In this document: piece by piece, positions 26,329 to 35,369 of the stretch | How the letters are laid out: each line of letters opens with the position of its first letter | Numbering within the stretch: position 1 is the first letter of the stretch | DNA from: Cupriavidus pauculus | GTDB taxonomy: Bacteria; Pseudomonadota; Gammaproteobacteria; Burkholderiales; Burkholderiaceae | Direction: 5' to 3' | Length of the DNA: 64,000 nucleotides | NCBI RefSeq assembly: GCF_003854935.1 | Contig: NZ_CP033969.1 | Location: 992,001 to 1,056,000 of the forward strand | Translations under genes and position numbers: made by a program | Notes under the pieces: generated by a model | What the model was told of the DNA's origin: nothing | The model's input: the letters and a program-made list of their open reading frames with translations, nothing else | The model's database searches: none

Positions 26329-26648
26329 CTGCCACACGCTGGCTCTTCCTGTTCCCCGCTGCCTTGCTCCCGGCGTCCCTGCTGGGCCTGACGCTCTATT
26401 ACCTCGTCACCGCGCCGACGAAGAACGACTTCTATGTCGGCCAGGCCGGGGCCGCGACCGGCGTTGTCCTGCTGCTCGATCTGCTGGTGGGGGTGGTGGG
26501 GCTTGGCGGCTTTGCCTATAGCCTGTGGGCCGCGCCCGTCGGACGCCTGCAGCTTTGCCTGATCGCCGTCCTGTCGGCGCTGGCTTTCGTCGCCGCCTAC
26601 GGCCTGTCGATGCAGGTCCTGCGCTTCAGCTTCGGGCTCCACACCTGA
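26325..26648 (+). CDS. Small membrane protein, candidate immunity protein of the PAAR effector
   Basis: The 107-residue protein (MTATRWLFLFPAALLPASLL) has three hydrophobic segments, about residues 5-27, 40-65 and 73-95, with short polar loops. Its ATG overlaps the effector stop codon (ATGA), so the two are translationally coupled. I do not recognise the family. Effectors that attack membranes from the periplasm or inner leaflet are often neutralised by membrane or periplasmic immunity proteins encoded directly downstream; that is the basis for the suggestion. Confidence 0.6.
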   Translation: MTATRWLFLFPAALLPASLLGLTLYYLVTAPTKNDFYVGQAGAATGVVLLLDLLVGVVGLGGFAYSLWAAPVGRLQLCLIAVLSALAFVAAYGLSMQVLRFSFGLHT

Positions 26649-26710
26649 AGCGCTTCATACCCCACCCCCAAAAATGCTACCGTACGCGCTACAGCCTCCC
26701 TCGTCCGGTC

Positions 26711-27640
26711 ATGCGCGAACCGTCAGTCGCCCCCGATACCCTTTCTCCGGAAGCCCGTCATCTTGCCGGCAGGCGGTCGACGCTCGTCAGTGTCGTCGTC
26801 AACGTCGTCCTGACCGTCGCGCAGGGGACGATTGGCGTGGTGGCCGGGTCGCAGGCGCTGGTGGCGGATGCGCTGCATTCGTTGTCCGATCTCGTTTCCG
26901 ATTTCGTGGTGCTGTTTGCCGGCCATCACAGCCGCAAGGGGGCCGATCACGATCACCCGTACGGTCATCAGCGGTTCGAGACCGCGGCGTCGCTGGCGCT
27001 GGGCGCGTTGTTGCTGGCCGTGGGGGTGGGGATGCTGTGGGCGGCGGTTGGCAAGATCCAGCATCCGGAGGGGGTGCAGCCGGTGCTGGGGATGGCGCTG
27101 TGGGTGGCGCTGGGCACGCTGGCGGCCAAGGAGGGGTTGTTCCGGTACATGCTGCGCGTGGCGGAGCGGGTGCGGTCGAGCATGCTCGTGGCCAATGCCT
27201 GGCATGCACGGTCCGATGCGGCGTCGTCGCTGGTGGTGGCGCTCGGTATCGGCGGCAACCTGCTGGGCTATCACGTGCTGGACCCGGTGGCGGCCATCGT
27301 GGTCGGGCTGATGGTGTCGCGCATGGGCCTGCGGTTTGGCTGGGATGCGATGAACGACCTGATGGACCGTGCCGCCGACGAGGACGTCGTGGCCGCGTTG
27401 CGCGACGCCATGCTCCAGACGCCCGGCCTGCTGGGCCTGCACGACCTGAAGACGCGCAAGATGGGCGACCTGATCCTGGTCGACGTGCATCTGGAGATCC
27501 AGGCCGACCTGACCGTCGAGCAGGGCCATGCCATCGCCACCGAGGCCCGGCGCCGGGCGATGGCGCGCGACGACGTGCTCAACGTGATGACCCACGTAGA
27601 CCCGGTGCGGCTGCCGCGCGACGCGGCGGTGTCAGCGTAG
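26711..27640 (+). CDS. Cation diffusion facilitator (CDF) metal transporter
   Basis: The 309-residue inner-membrane protein has the CDF signature: LVADALHSLSDLVSD (metal Asp/His on helix 2), HDHPYGHQRFE between helices, a second site in NAWHARSDAASS (helix 5), and a C-terminal cytoplasmic metallochaperone-like domain with VDVHLEI and HVDPV. It should export Zn2+, Fe2+ or Co2+ in exchange for protons. The start is at MREPSVAP, 62 bases after the small membrane gene. It overlaps the convergent LysE gene by 9 bases at the 3' end. Confidence 0.87.
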   Translation: MREPSVAPDTLSPEARHLAGRRSTLVSVVVNVVLTVAQGTIGVVAGSQALVADALHSLSDLVSDFVVLFAGHHSRKGADHDHPYGHQRFETAASLALGALLLAVGVGMLWAAVGKIQHPEGVQPVLGMALWVALGTLAAKEGLFRYMLRVAERVRSSMLVANAWHARSDAASSLVVALGIGGNLLGYHVLDPVAAIVVGLMVSRMGLRFGWDAMNDLMDRAADEDVVAALRDAMLQTPGLLGLHDLKTRKMGDLILVDVHLEIQADLTVEQGHAIATEARRRAMARDDVLNVMTHVDPVRLPRDAAVSA

Positions 27641-28261
27641 GTCGCTGCGCCGGTACAGCGTCAGGCCCACGGCCAGGCAGGCCAGCATCCCGGCGCAGCC
27701 CCGGTTGATCCACTGCACGGCCCGCGCGGACAGCGTGCGCATGGCGTGCCGGCCGCCGAACGCGTAGATCGACATCATCGCGATATCCATCAGCGCCGCC
27801 ACCACGGCCAGGATCGCGTACTGCATGGCCACCGGCTGGTCCGGGCGGACGAACTGCGGCACGAAGGCCGACGTGAACAGCAGCGCCTTGGGATTCGACA
27901 CCGCCACGAACAGCGCGCGCAGGAAGGCCGAACGGCCGCTGGCCGAGCTGGCGTCGGACGACGCGGCCAGCGCCTGCGTCGGCGCCCGCCACATCGCGAT
28001 GGCCAGGTAGAGCAGGTAGGCCGCGCCGATCCACTTGATGGCCGTGAACAGTTGCTCGGACGCCTGCAGCACCGCGCCCAGCCCGCAGCCGACCGCGCCG
28101 ATCAGGATCAGGTCCGCCAGCGCGGCGCCGGCAATGCCGCAGGCGGCCACGCGCATCGGCCGCGTGGCGCCGTTGCTCAGCGCCAGCAGCATGGTCGGGC
28201 CGGGCGTGACCATCACGGCGGCCACGGCAATCAGGTACAGGAACAGGGTGCTGCTATCCAT
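27632..28261 (-). CDS. LysE/RhtB-family amino acid exporter
   Basis: The 209-residue protein has six hydrophobic segments, with the LysE family start MDSSTLFLYLIAVAAVMVTPGPTM (PGP motif), GCGLGAVLQ, KWIGAAYLLYLAI and a conserved NPKALLF in the middle. It exports an amino acid such as threonine, homoserine or lysine analogue. The start is the internal ATG; the longer frame contains unrelated sequence. The 392-base region upstream holds repeats that might bind a regulator. Its end overlaps the convergent CDF gene. Confidence 0.86.
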   Translation of the reverse strand: MDSSTLFLYLIAVAAVMVTPGPTMLLALSNGATRPMRVAACGIAGAALADLILIGAVGCGLGAVLQASEQLFTAIKWIGAAYLLYLAIAMWRAPTQALAASSDASSASGRSAFLRALFVAVSNPKALLFTSAFVPQFVRPDQPVAMQYAILAVVAALMDIAMMSIYAFGGRHAMRTLSARAVQWINRGCAGMLACLAVGLTLYRRSDLR

Positions 28262-28653
28262 CGAACGCGCTCCGGGCAAGGCGCCGTATCGGCGAGGCGT
28301 CAGTGTGAGCCGATTCCCGCCCGGATGCACGCGCTTCCTGTGGACATCTCCCGGGCAAGGCTGGGGACAGTCTGTGGAGCGCCATGGGGATGCGGTGTGG
28401 AGCGTATACGGACAACCCGGCGCCCGGGCCGGCGTGGCCGCGCGGCACGCCCGGCTTGTCCACGCCGGTCCACGTATGCGCCGCCCGCTTGCCCAGAGGG
28501 TTATCTGCCCGGCAAGTCCCTGATCGGGCAAGGAAAAAGGCGGTTATCCACGGCCCGGACCCCGCGTTAACCATTACTACTACTATTTATGTATACGTAA
28601 ACAATGCAGGTATACGTATACGGACCGTTGCGCGCGCTGGCGTCCGCTGGCGT
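28262..28653. other. Repeat-rich intergenic region upstream of the LysE gene
   Basis: This gap of 392 bases has no gene. It contains one DnaA-box-like TTATCCACG (28544-28552) and several TGTGGA/TCCAC stretches (28339-28402, 28457-28474). An abruptly AT-rich patch (28567-28621) carries GTATACGTA twice (28591-28599 and 28610-28618), the second inside a perfect 12-bp palindrome GTATACGTATAC (28610-28621). The arrangement suggests protein-binding sites rather than a coding remnant. Confidence 0.5.
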
Positions 28654-29277
28654 CTAGCGTGGCACCTTGAACGCCTTGCGGGCGCGCAGCACCTTGTCGC
28701 GGGTGGCGCAGCCGTCCATGTGGTCGTTGACCAGGCCCATGGCCTGCATCAGCGCGTACATCGTGGTCGGGCCGACGAACTTCCAGCCGCGCTTCTTCAG
28801 GTCCTTCGACAGCGCCGTGGATTCGGGGCTGATCGCCATGGTGCGCAGCACCTCGGGCGTCAGCCTGGCCGGGCGGCTTTTCGGGTCGGGCTCGAACTTC
28901 CAGAAGTAGGCCGCCAGCGACGGCTCGGTCTTGAGCAGTTCCTGCGCGCAGCGGGCATTGTGGATGGCCGCCTCGATCTTGCCGCGATGGCGGACGATGC
29001 CGGCGTCGCCCAGCAGCCGCTCCACGTCGCGCTCGGTAAAGCGCGCCACGTTGTCGATCTCGAAATTGGCAAACGCCTTGCGGAACGCCTCGCGCTTGCG
29101 CAGGATCGTCAGCCAGCTCAGGCCGGACTGAAAGCCTTCCAGGCACAGTTTCTCGAACAGGCGCCGGTCGTCGTCGACCGGAAACCCCCATTCGTTGTCG
29201 TGATAGTGGCAGTAGTCCTCCAGGTCGCCACACCAGCCGCAGCGTACCGGGGGCTGCGGCGCGGACGTCGTCGTCAT
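28654..29277 (-). CDS. tag: DNA-3-methyladenine glycosylase I
   Basis: The 207-residue protein matches Tag: CGWCGD and YHDNEWGFPV near the N-terminus, FEKLCLEGFQSGLSWLTIL (base-pocket residues), GIVRHRGKIEAAIHNA (helix-hairpin-helix-like), and GPTTMYALMQAMGLVNDH, with the structural zinc ligands completed by HMDGC. It removes 3-methyladenine from DNA. AGGAG about 9 bases before the ATG fixes the start; the longer frame is read-through from the antisense of the neighbouring MFS gene. Confidence 0.93.
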   Translation of the reverse strand: MTTTSAPQPPVRCGWCGDLEDYCHYHDNEWGFPVDDDRRLFEKLCLEGFQSGLSWLTILRKREAFRKAFANFEIDNVARFTERDVERLLGDAGIVRHRGKIEAAIHNARCAQELLKTEPSLAAYFWKFEPDPKSRPARLTPEVLRTMAISPESTALSKDLKKRGWKFVGPTTMYALMQAMGLVNDHMDGCATRDKVLRARKAFKVPR

Positions 29278-29438
29278 ACGGGAAAGCTCCTTTGGGCAGA
29301 CAGGCCGGCCCCCTCGGACCGGCAGCCGACATCGTAATCCACCGAAACCGCTGGATCCGGACATCCAACTGCCAACCGCCGGACGAAAAAAAGCCAGCCC
29401 GGGGGCTGGCTTTGCGGCAGGGCGGCAATGGCCTGGCG

Positions 29439-30749
29439 TCAGGCCAGCTTCTTGCCGGTGCGGTCGTGCATGAAGATCAGCGCGACAAAGCTGATGGCTG
29501 CCGCGGCAATCACGTAATAGGCCGGCGCCAGCTTGTTCTGCGTCGATTCGATCAGCCACGTCACGATCAGCGGGGCAAAGCCGCCGAAGATCGTCACGGC
29601 GAAGTTGTAGGCCAGCGACAGGCCCGTGGAGCGCACCTCGGTCGGGAACTGCTCGGCCAGCACGGCCGGCGCCGGGCCCGTGAACGCGGCCAGCAGGATG
29701 CCGAGCACGATCTGCACCTGCAGCAGCGTGGCGGTGGTGGGCGACACGTTGAGCCAGTGGAACAGCGGGTACGCCAGGGCCAGGATGGTCAGCGCCACCA
29801 CGCTCAGCATGCGCTTGCGGCCCACGCGGTCGGACAGCATGCCCATCAGCGGACACAGCACCAGGATGATGGCGCCGCAGATGGCGGTGGACTGGAACGT
29901 CGCGCCCAGCGGCAGGCCAAGCTGCTGCTTGGCGTAGGACGGCATGTAGAACACCAGCACGTAGGTGCAGACCGTCCACAGGATGGTCACGCCCAGGCCG
30001 GCCAGCACCTCGCGCGGGTGGTCGCGCAGCACCTGCGACAGCGGCGAAAACTTCACATTGCTGGCGCGGCGCTCGGCCTGGCGCTGCTCGAACTCGGGCG
30101 GCTCCTCCAGGTGCGAGCGGATGTACATGCCCACCGGGCCGATCAGCAGGCCGAACAGGAACGGGATGCGCCAGCCCCAGGCGTCGATCTGCGCCTGGTC
30201 CAGCCCGTTGGTGACCAGCGCGCCCATGGCGGCGCCGAGCATGAACGAGATCCCCTGGCTGGCCTGCTGCCAGCTGGCGTAGGCGCCGCGTTCCTCGTCC
30301 GGTGCATGCTCGATCAGGAACGCCGTGGCGCCGCCCACCTCGCCGCCGGCCGAAAAGCCCTGGATCAGCCGTGCCAGCACGATCAGCGCCGGCGCCCAGA
30401 GGCCGATGGAGTCGTACGTGGGGGCCAGGCCGATGATGGCCGTGCCCAGCGCCATCAGCAGGATGGTCAGCGTTAGCGCCGCCTTGCGGCCGACGCGGTC
30501 GGCATAGACGCCCAGCACGATGGCGCCCACGGGCCGCATGAAGAAGCCCACGCCGAACGTGGCAACGGTGAGCAGGAACGACGTCAGGTCATTGCCGGTG
30601 GGAAAGAACAGCTTGGCGATGATGACGGCAAAGAAGCTGTAGACGGTGAAATCGAACCATTCCAGGCCATTGCCGATGGTGGCGGCAATGATCGCGCGTC
30701 GTCGGGTGGCGCGGGACAGGTCGTTGGCGGATGCGGCGGTAACGGACAT
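29439..30749 (-). CDS. MFS transporter, metabolite:H+ symporter (MHS) family
   Basis: The 436-residue protein has twelve hydrophobic segments. MHS hallmarks are IGNGLEWFDFTVYSFFA at the start, YADRVGRKAALTL in loop 2-3, RLIQGFSAGGEVGG in helix 4 and MLSDRVGRKRML in loop 8-9. Relatives such as ProP, KgtP and ShiA import osmolytes or organic acids with protons. The substrate is not predictable. The start was moved to MSVTAASAND because the longer N-terminus has no support. Confidence 0.87.
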   Translation of the reverse strand: MSVTAASANDLSRATRRRAIIAATIGNGLEWFDFTVYSFFAVIIAKLFFPTGNDLTSFLLTVATFGVGFFMRPVGAIVLGVYADRVGRKAALTLTILLMALGTAIIGLAPTYDSIGLWAPALIVLARLIQGFSAGGEVGGATAFLIEHAPDEERGAYASWQQASQGISFMLGAAMGALVTNGLDQAQIDAWGWRIPFLFGLLIGPVGMYIRSHLEEPPEFEQRQAERRASNVKFSPLSQVLRDHPREVLAGLGVTILWTVCTYVLVFYMPSYAKQQLGLPLGATFQSTAICGAIILVLCPLMGMLSDRVGRKRMLSVVALTILALAYPLFHWLNVSPTTATLLQVQIVLGILLAAFTGPAPAVLAEQFPTEVRSTGLSLAYNFAVTIFGGFAPLIVTWLIESTQNKLAPAYYVIAAAAISFVALIFMHDRTGKKLA

Positions 30750-30909
30750 GAGGCAGGAAACTGCTGAAGAAGAACCGGTGGATGCCCCCGCCGGTGTGCC
30801 CCGGCGGTGACGCAAGTCGACATCTTAAGCGATTCCTTACATCGTTTCGTCGAACGGCTATGCCGCCGACGTGGATGACAGATCACGTGTCAACCATGTC
30901 CACGCACGG

Positions 30910-31239
30910 TCAGCCGGCGTGGTGGCCGGGCGGATGTGCGGCGGGCGGGGTCTGGGTAGGGGCGCCAAGGTCCAGCGTGGCAGCCGGGGCGGCCGGCGCC
31001 GGGCGCTTGCGCGTGAACCAGAGCCAGGCGGCGCTGGCCAGCCATCCCACCAGGAACACGGTGTCGCCGGCGTGGTTCAGCAGGGCCGGGGCGTAGGGGG
31101 TGCCGAAGATGTCGGCCAGTACGTCGGCCGGCAGCCGCGCGACGATCCACAGCAGCACGGCCGGGCCGCTGCCATAGACGCCGGGCTGCCACCACAGCGC
31201 GTGGGGCAGGGCGTGCAGGGGATCGAAACGCTTTGACAC
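30910..31239 (-). CDS. Hypothetical small membrane protein
   Basis: The 109-residue protein (GTG start, GGAGAAAG about 6 bases before it) has two hydrophobic segments, about residues 24-44 (GSGPAVLLWIVARLPADVLA) and 56-74, and a Pro/His-rich tail. It is not recognised. The ribosome-binding site and codon use support it as a gene, but it stands alone between the MFS gene and the dioxygenase. Its role is unknown. Confidence 0.5.
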   Translation of the reverse strand: MSKRFDPLHALPHALWWQPGVYGSGPAVLLWIVARLPADVLADIFGTPYAPALLNHAGDTVFLVGWLASAAWLWFTRKRPAPAAPAATLDLGAPTQTPPAAHPPGHHAG

Positions 31240-31480
31240 GGGCTTTCTCCGGCGGATGCGTAACGCGCATCTCTGCGGCAATCATAGGCCGATTCCCGCT
31301 GCGGCCGCTGTCAGACAAGCGGAAACCGGCGTGGGGTGTGTGCGGTATCCAACGCCCGTCACAGCGGGCGCCGCGCACGTTCAAGTTTTTTGCAGGACTT
31401 GTCCGCAAATGGCATGCGCCAGCGGCCGCCGGGTTTGCCAGACTGGGGCCATCGCTTGAAAAGCCAGACAGGTTGCTGCC

Positions 31481-32371
31481 ATGACCCCGATGCTTCCCGC
31501 CCTTTACGTGTCCCACGGATCGCCGATGCTGGCGATCGATCCCGGCCCCACCGGCGCCGCCTTCAGCGCGCTGGGCGAGCACCTGCGCGCGCTGCGGCCC
31601 AAGGCCGTGCTGGTGATCTCCGCGCACTGGATCTACAGCACGCTGGCCGTCGGCACGCGCGCCCGCCAGGAGGCGTGGCACGACTTCGGCGGCTTTCCGC
31701 GCGAACTGTACGCGCTGCGCTACGACGCCCCGGGCGCCCCGGACGTGGCCGCGCGGGTAAAGGCGCTGATCGAGGCCGCCGCCATTCCGGGCGCCGGCTT
31801 TGTCGCCCAGGACGAGGATCGCCCGCTCGACCACGGCGCGTGGATGCCGCTGCGCTTCTTCTTTCCCGATGCCGACGTGCCGGTGGTCCAGCTTGCCTTC
31901 AACCCGTACCTGAGCCCGGCCACGCAGATCGAGATCGGCCGCGCGCTGGCGCCGCTGCGCCAGGAGGGCGTGCTGGTGGTCGGGTCGGGCAGCTTCACCC
32001 ACAACCTGCAGGAAGTGTTCGGCAGCGGCGCCCGCAAGGCCCAGCATGGGCCGCAGACCGAGCCGTACGTCGACGCGTTCCGTGGCTGGATGGCCGACGC
32101 GCTGAACGAGGCGCTGGCCACGGGCGACGTCAGCCGGATTGCCGACTACCGCACCCAGGCGCCGTACGCGCGCCGGGCCCACCCAACCGACGAGCACCTG
32201 CTGCCGTTCTACGTCACGCTGGGCGCGGCGCTGGGTCCGGCCACGGCGGCTGGGCAGGACGCGAGCGTGTCCCGCGTGGCCGACGAGGTCACCTACGGCG
32301 TGCTGGCGATGGATACGTTCGTGTTCGACGGCATCGGCGCCGGCCACGCGCCGCTGCCCAAGGCCGCCTAG
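31481..32371 (+). CDS. ygiD: Extradiol aromatic ring-opening dioxygenase, YgiD/DODA type
   Basis: The 296-residue protein has class III extradiol dioxygenase motifs: LYVSHGSPM (metal His), VISAHWIYS (metal His), RPLDHGAWMPLRFFFP (catalytic His), GSFTHNL and DEHLLPFYVTLGAA. This matches YgiD, a 4,5-DOPA dioxygenase-like protein of uncertain natural substrate. It uses a divalent metal in the cytoplasm. No other aromatic-degradation gene is immediately adjacent. Confidence 0.87.
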   Translation: MTPMLPALYVSHGSPMLAIDPGPTGAAFSALGEHLRALRPKAVLVISAHWIYSTLAVGTRARQEAWHDFGGFPRELYALRYDAPGAPDVAARVKALIEAAAIPGAGFVAQDEDRPLDHGAWMPLRFFFPDADVPVVQLAFNPYLSPATQIEIGRALAPLRQEGVLVVGSGSFTHNLQEVFGSGARKAQHGPQTEPYVDAFRGWMADALNEALATGDVSRIADYRTQAPYARRAHPTDEHLLPFYVTLGAALGPATAAGQDASVSRVADEVTYGVLAMDTFVFDGIGAGHAPLPKAA

Positions 32372-32395
32372 GGACGGGGCCAGGCCCTCAGGTCG

Positions 32396-33610
32396 TCAGG
32401 TCGTCAGGTAGCGCCGCACGGCCCGGGCGCCGAACAGGGCGATGTAGCCCATCGTCAGCGCCACCACGGCCAGCCCGGCGCGCAGTTCGGCCAGGTGGGC
32501 CACGCCGCCGATCAGCACCGGGCCGATCAGCAGCCCGACGTAGGCAAAGCGCGCCACGCGGGCGATGGCCTCGGCCGCGGTCACGCCCGGCAGGCGCGAC
32601 GCCGCCACGAAGAAGATCGGCACCATGTTTGCCGCGCCCAGCCCCATCAGGCTGAAGCCGACCAGCGCGGCCAGCGGGTACGGCACGGCAATCGCCAGCG
32701 CGATGCCGGCAAAGCCGAGCCAGGCGCTGCCGGTGAGCGTGCGGGCATCGCCAAACCGGGCGCGCAGGCGGTCGCCGCCAAAGCGGCCGCAGGCCATGCC
32801 GCCCGAGAACGCCGCGTAGCCGAAGCTGATCCACGCCAGCGGCGCCATCGCCACCTCGCGCATGTAGACCGTGGTCCAGTCGTACATCGCGCCTTCGCCC
32901 ACCAGCCCCAGGAACGCCATCAGCCCAAGCAGCCACAGCGCGCGCGACGCGTGCTCGCGGTGGTGATCGGCCGATGGCAGCACCGGATGGTCGGCCAGCA
33001 GCCCGCGATGACTGGCCAGCGCCACGGCCGCCGTCAGCGCGGCGATCAGCGCGGTGTGCGCCAGCGGCGGCACGTGCAGCGCCAGCATCAGCCCGCCAAA
33101 CGCCGCGCCGGCCATACCGCCCAGGCTGAACATGCCGTGCAGCGCCGACATGATCGGCCGGGTCCGGCTGGCCTCCACGGTGGCGGCCTGCGCGTTCATG
33201 CCGACGTCGAACAGCGCGTTGGCCATGCCGAAGACCAGCAGCGCCGGCAGCAGCAGCGCAAAGCTGGGCATTGCCAGGATCGCCAGCGTCATGCAGGCGA
33301 ACGCCAGCCCGCCGATCATCGACGCCCGCGCGCTGCCCATCCGGCCAACCCAGCGGCCCACCGGGCCCATGATCAGGATCGCGCCGCCGGCTACGGCCAG
33401 CATCGCCAGCGACAGCATGGCGTCGGACAGCCCGAAGCGCGCCTTGATCGTCGGGATATGGACGCCCCAGGTGGCAAACGTGGCGCCGTTGGCAAAGAAC
33501 AGCGCCATCGTGCCGCGCGTGGCGCGCGAGACGGCCGCCGGCGACGGGGCCGGGGTGGCGGCAGCGGACGAAGGGGCGGATGAGGGCGTTTCGATCGAAT
33601 AGTCGGACAT
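32396..33610 (-). CDS. MFS transporter (YbjJ-like)
   Basis: The 404-residue protein has a Ser/Pro/Ala-rich N-terminal tail of about 30 residues, then TMALFFANGATFATWGVHIP and twelve hydrophobic segments. MGPVGRWVGRMGSAR occupies loop 2-3, and a helix-5 region contains DVGMNAQAATVE. This pattern matches the YbjJ/Fuc-like branch of MFS. The substrate is unknown. The next MFS gene upstream on the same strand is only 34 bases away, so the two are probably one transcript. Confidence 0.83.
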   Translation of the reverse strand: MSDYSIETPSSAPSSAAATPAPSPAAVSRATRGTMALFFANGATFATWGVHIPTIKARFGLSDAMLSLAMLAVAGGAILIMGPVGRWVGRMGSARASMIGGLAFACMTLAILAMPSFALLLPALLVFGMANALFDVGMNAQAATVEASRTRPIMSALHGMFSLGGMAGAAFGGLMLALHVPPLAHTALIAALTAAVALASHRGLLADHPVLPSADHHREHASRALWLLGLMAFLGLVGEGAMYDWTTVYMREVAMAPLAWISFGYAAFSGGMACGRFGGDRLRARFGDARTLTGSAWLGFAGIALAIAVPYPLAALVGFSLMGLGAANMVPIFFVAASRLPGVTAAEAIARVARFAYVGLLIGPVLIGGVAHLAELRAGLAVVALTMGYIALFGARAVRRYLTT

Positions 33611-33644
33611 CGGGTACGGCCGGACAGCGGATGGCGGAAAAGTT

Positions 33645-34868
33645 TCAGGCGGGCGCGGCTACCTGCCGCAGCAGGCCCCGCTGGTGCAGCGCGAACGCGA
33701 AGGCGCCCAGCGCGCCCACGGCCAGCGCCACCATGACCCACAGCATGAGCCAGTAGCCGCCGGCCGCGCGCCACAGCAGCGCGCCGAACCACGGCGCGGC
33801 CGCCTGCATCAGCAGCACCGGGGTCATCATCAACCCGTTCAGCGTGGCGTAGTGATGGCGCGAGATCAGCTCGGGCATGGCCATCGCGCGCAGCATCGTG
33901 TTCACGCCATTGGCGCAACCGTAGCAGATGGCCGCGACCATCAGCCAGTAGCCGTGGCCAAGGGTCAGGCACAGCAGGCCCAGGCTCATGACGATGTAGA
34001 CCGGCATCGACAGCCGCACCGGGTGGCGCGTGGGCAGCCGCGCCATCGCCAGGCGCCCCGCTACCTGCGCCGGGCCGATCAGCGCCGCCACCACGAGCTG
34101 CTGGCCCACGGGCATGCCCTTTTCGGTCAGCATCGGGATCAGGTGGGCGCCCAGCAGCGACGCGATGACCGCCGTGGCCGTGAACGCCAGCACCACGGCC
34201 CAGAACACGGGCTGGCGCAGCGTGGACCGCGCAATGCCCGGCGACCCCGCGCCCGGCACCGGCGTGCCGCCATAGGTGGCCTGCACGGCGTAGCGCAGCC
34301 GCGCATGCAGCGGCGCGCAGACAAACAGGTTCAGCGCGGCAAAGATCACCAGCGTCTCGCGCCAGCCCAGATGCAGCACCAGCCATTGGCCCACCGGGAT
34401 GAAGATCGTGCTGGCAAAGCCGGCCAGCAGCGTCACCTGGACGATGGGTTTCTGGTAGCCGTCGCCGAACGCCTGGCGCAGCACGACGAAGGCGGGTTCG
34501 TACAGCGTGGTGGCCATGGCCAGCCCGAGCGGCAGCCACATCAGCAGGAACAGCGCCGGCGACGGGCTCCACGCCCAGAGCAGCAGCCCGATGGCCGCCA
34601 GCACCGACCCCAGCCCCATCACCTTGCGCGCCGGCACGCGGTCCAGCAGGCGGCCCACCGCGAACGAGCACATCGCCCAGACCAGCAGCCCCAGCGAGAA
34701 CCCGCCGGCCAGGAACGGCTTGCCGAAGCCCAGCGCGTCGTGCATCGGCCCGATGAAGACCGTGAAGGTGAAGTACAGCGTGCCCCAACTGATGATCTCG
34801 GTGATGCCGAGCGTCCAGACGATCTGGCGGGGCGACAGCGCGGGGGCGGGGGCGGCGGAGGCGGTCAT
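33645..34868 (-). CDS. MFS transporter
   Basis: The 407-residue protein has twelve hydrophobic segments, starting LGITEIISWGTLYFTFTVFI; loop 2-3 reads VGRLLDRVPARKVMG. This ITEIxSWGxLYF opening is shared with a group of uncharacterised MFS proteins in Burkholderiales, distantly like oxalate:formate antiporters. It is followed by a second MFS gene 34 bases downstream. Substrate unknown. Confidence 0.83.
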   Translation of the reverse strand: MTASAAPAPALSPRQIVWTLGITEIISWGTLYFTFTVFIGPMHDALGFGKPFLAGGFSLGLLVWAMCSFAVGRLLDRVPARKVMGLGSVLAAIGLLLWAWSPSPALFLLMWLPLGLAMATTLYEPAFVVLRQAFGDGYQKPIVQVTLLAGFASTIFIPVGQWLVLHLGWRETLVIFAALNLFVCAPLHARLRYAVQATYGGTPVPGAGSPGIARSTLRQPVFWAVVLAFTATAVIASLLGAHLIPMLTEKGMPVGQQLVVAALIGPAQVAGRLAMARLPTRHPVRLSMPVYIVMSLGLLCLTLGHGYWLMVAAICYGCANGVNTMLRAMAMPELISRHHYATLNGLMMTPVLLMQAAAPWFGALLWRAAGGYWLMLWVMVALAVGALGAFAFALHQRGLLRQVAAPA

Positions 34869-34980
34869 GGCGCGCCCGGCGCAGGCGGGAGCGCCGGTGC
34901 GATGCGGTGAGAGAAGCGGGAATTGTATCGGCGCGGCGGCCGGGGAGGAAAGGCGCCCGTAGGGGGGTAGGGCGCCCGGA

Positions 34981-35331
34981 TTACTTGTGCAGCCCGTCGT
35001 AGTCGATGACCTTGAGGCCCGCCAGGTCCACGCCGTCCAGGCAGCGCGCGTTCACGGCGGCGGTGGGATTGCCCTGCGGGTCGGTGGCCTCGGAATACGG
35101 CCCGATGCCGCAGGTGGGACAGAACCGGTGCGCGATCTTCATCGTGTTGAACCGGTAGGTGGACGCGTTATCCTCGGGCGTTTTCAGCCGGAAGCTGGCC
35201 TTCGGCACGAACCACAGCAGATGGCCGCGCCGCCGGCACATCGTGCAGTTGCATTGCAGGACTTGCGTGATCTCCCCGTCGGCCTCGAAGGCGACGCGGC
35301 CACAGTGACAGCTTCCCTGGTAGGTGGGCAT
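34981..35331 (-). CDS. GFA (glutathione-dependent formaldehyde-activating-like) protein
   Basis: The 116-residue zinc protein begins MPTYQGSCHCGRVAFEADGE and has the Mss4-like GFA cysteine set: CHC, CNCTMCRRRG and FCPTCGI. Members bind zinc and some bind glutathione; true formaldehyde activation is known for only a few (Gfa), so its activity here is uncertain. The start is the ATG where the family begins; the upstream frame runs into the palindromic repeats. It is isolated from the neighbouring MFS genes. Confidence 0.85.
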   Translation of the reverse strand: MPTYQGSCHCGRVAFEADGEITQVLQCNCTMCRRRGHLLWFVPKASFRLKTPEDNASTYRFNTMKIAHRFCPTCGIGPYSEATDPQGNPTAAVNARCLDGVDLAGLKVIDYDGLHK

Positions 35332-35369
35332 GGTGAGCTCCGGTTGGCGGTCGCGACGTCGGGTTGGCT

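Noticed and set aside
24888-26710. Genomic island bounded by a duplicated tRNA 3' end
   Set aside because: The tRNA-Ala 3' sequence is not seen again within the window and no integrase or transposase gene is visible, so only an accessory segment, not a defined island, is claimed.
30890-32347. Long minus-strand frame opposite the YgiD-like gene
   Set aside because: It overlaps the well-supported dioxygenase on the other strand, and its composition is that of a codon shadow.
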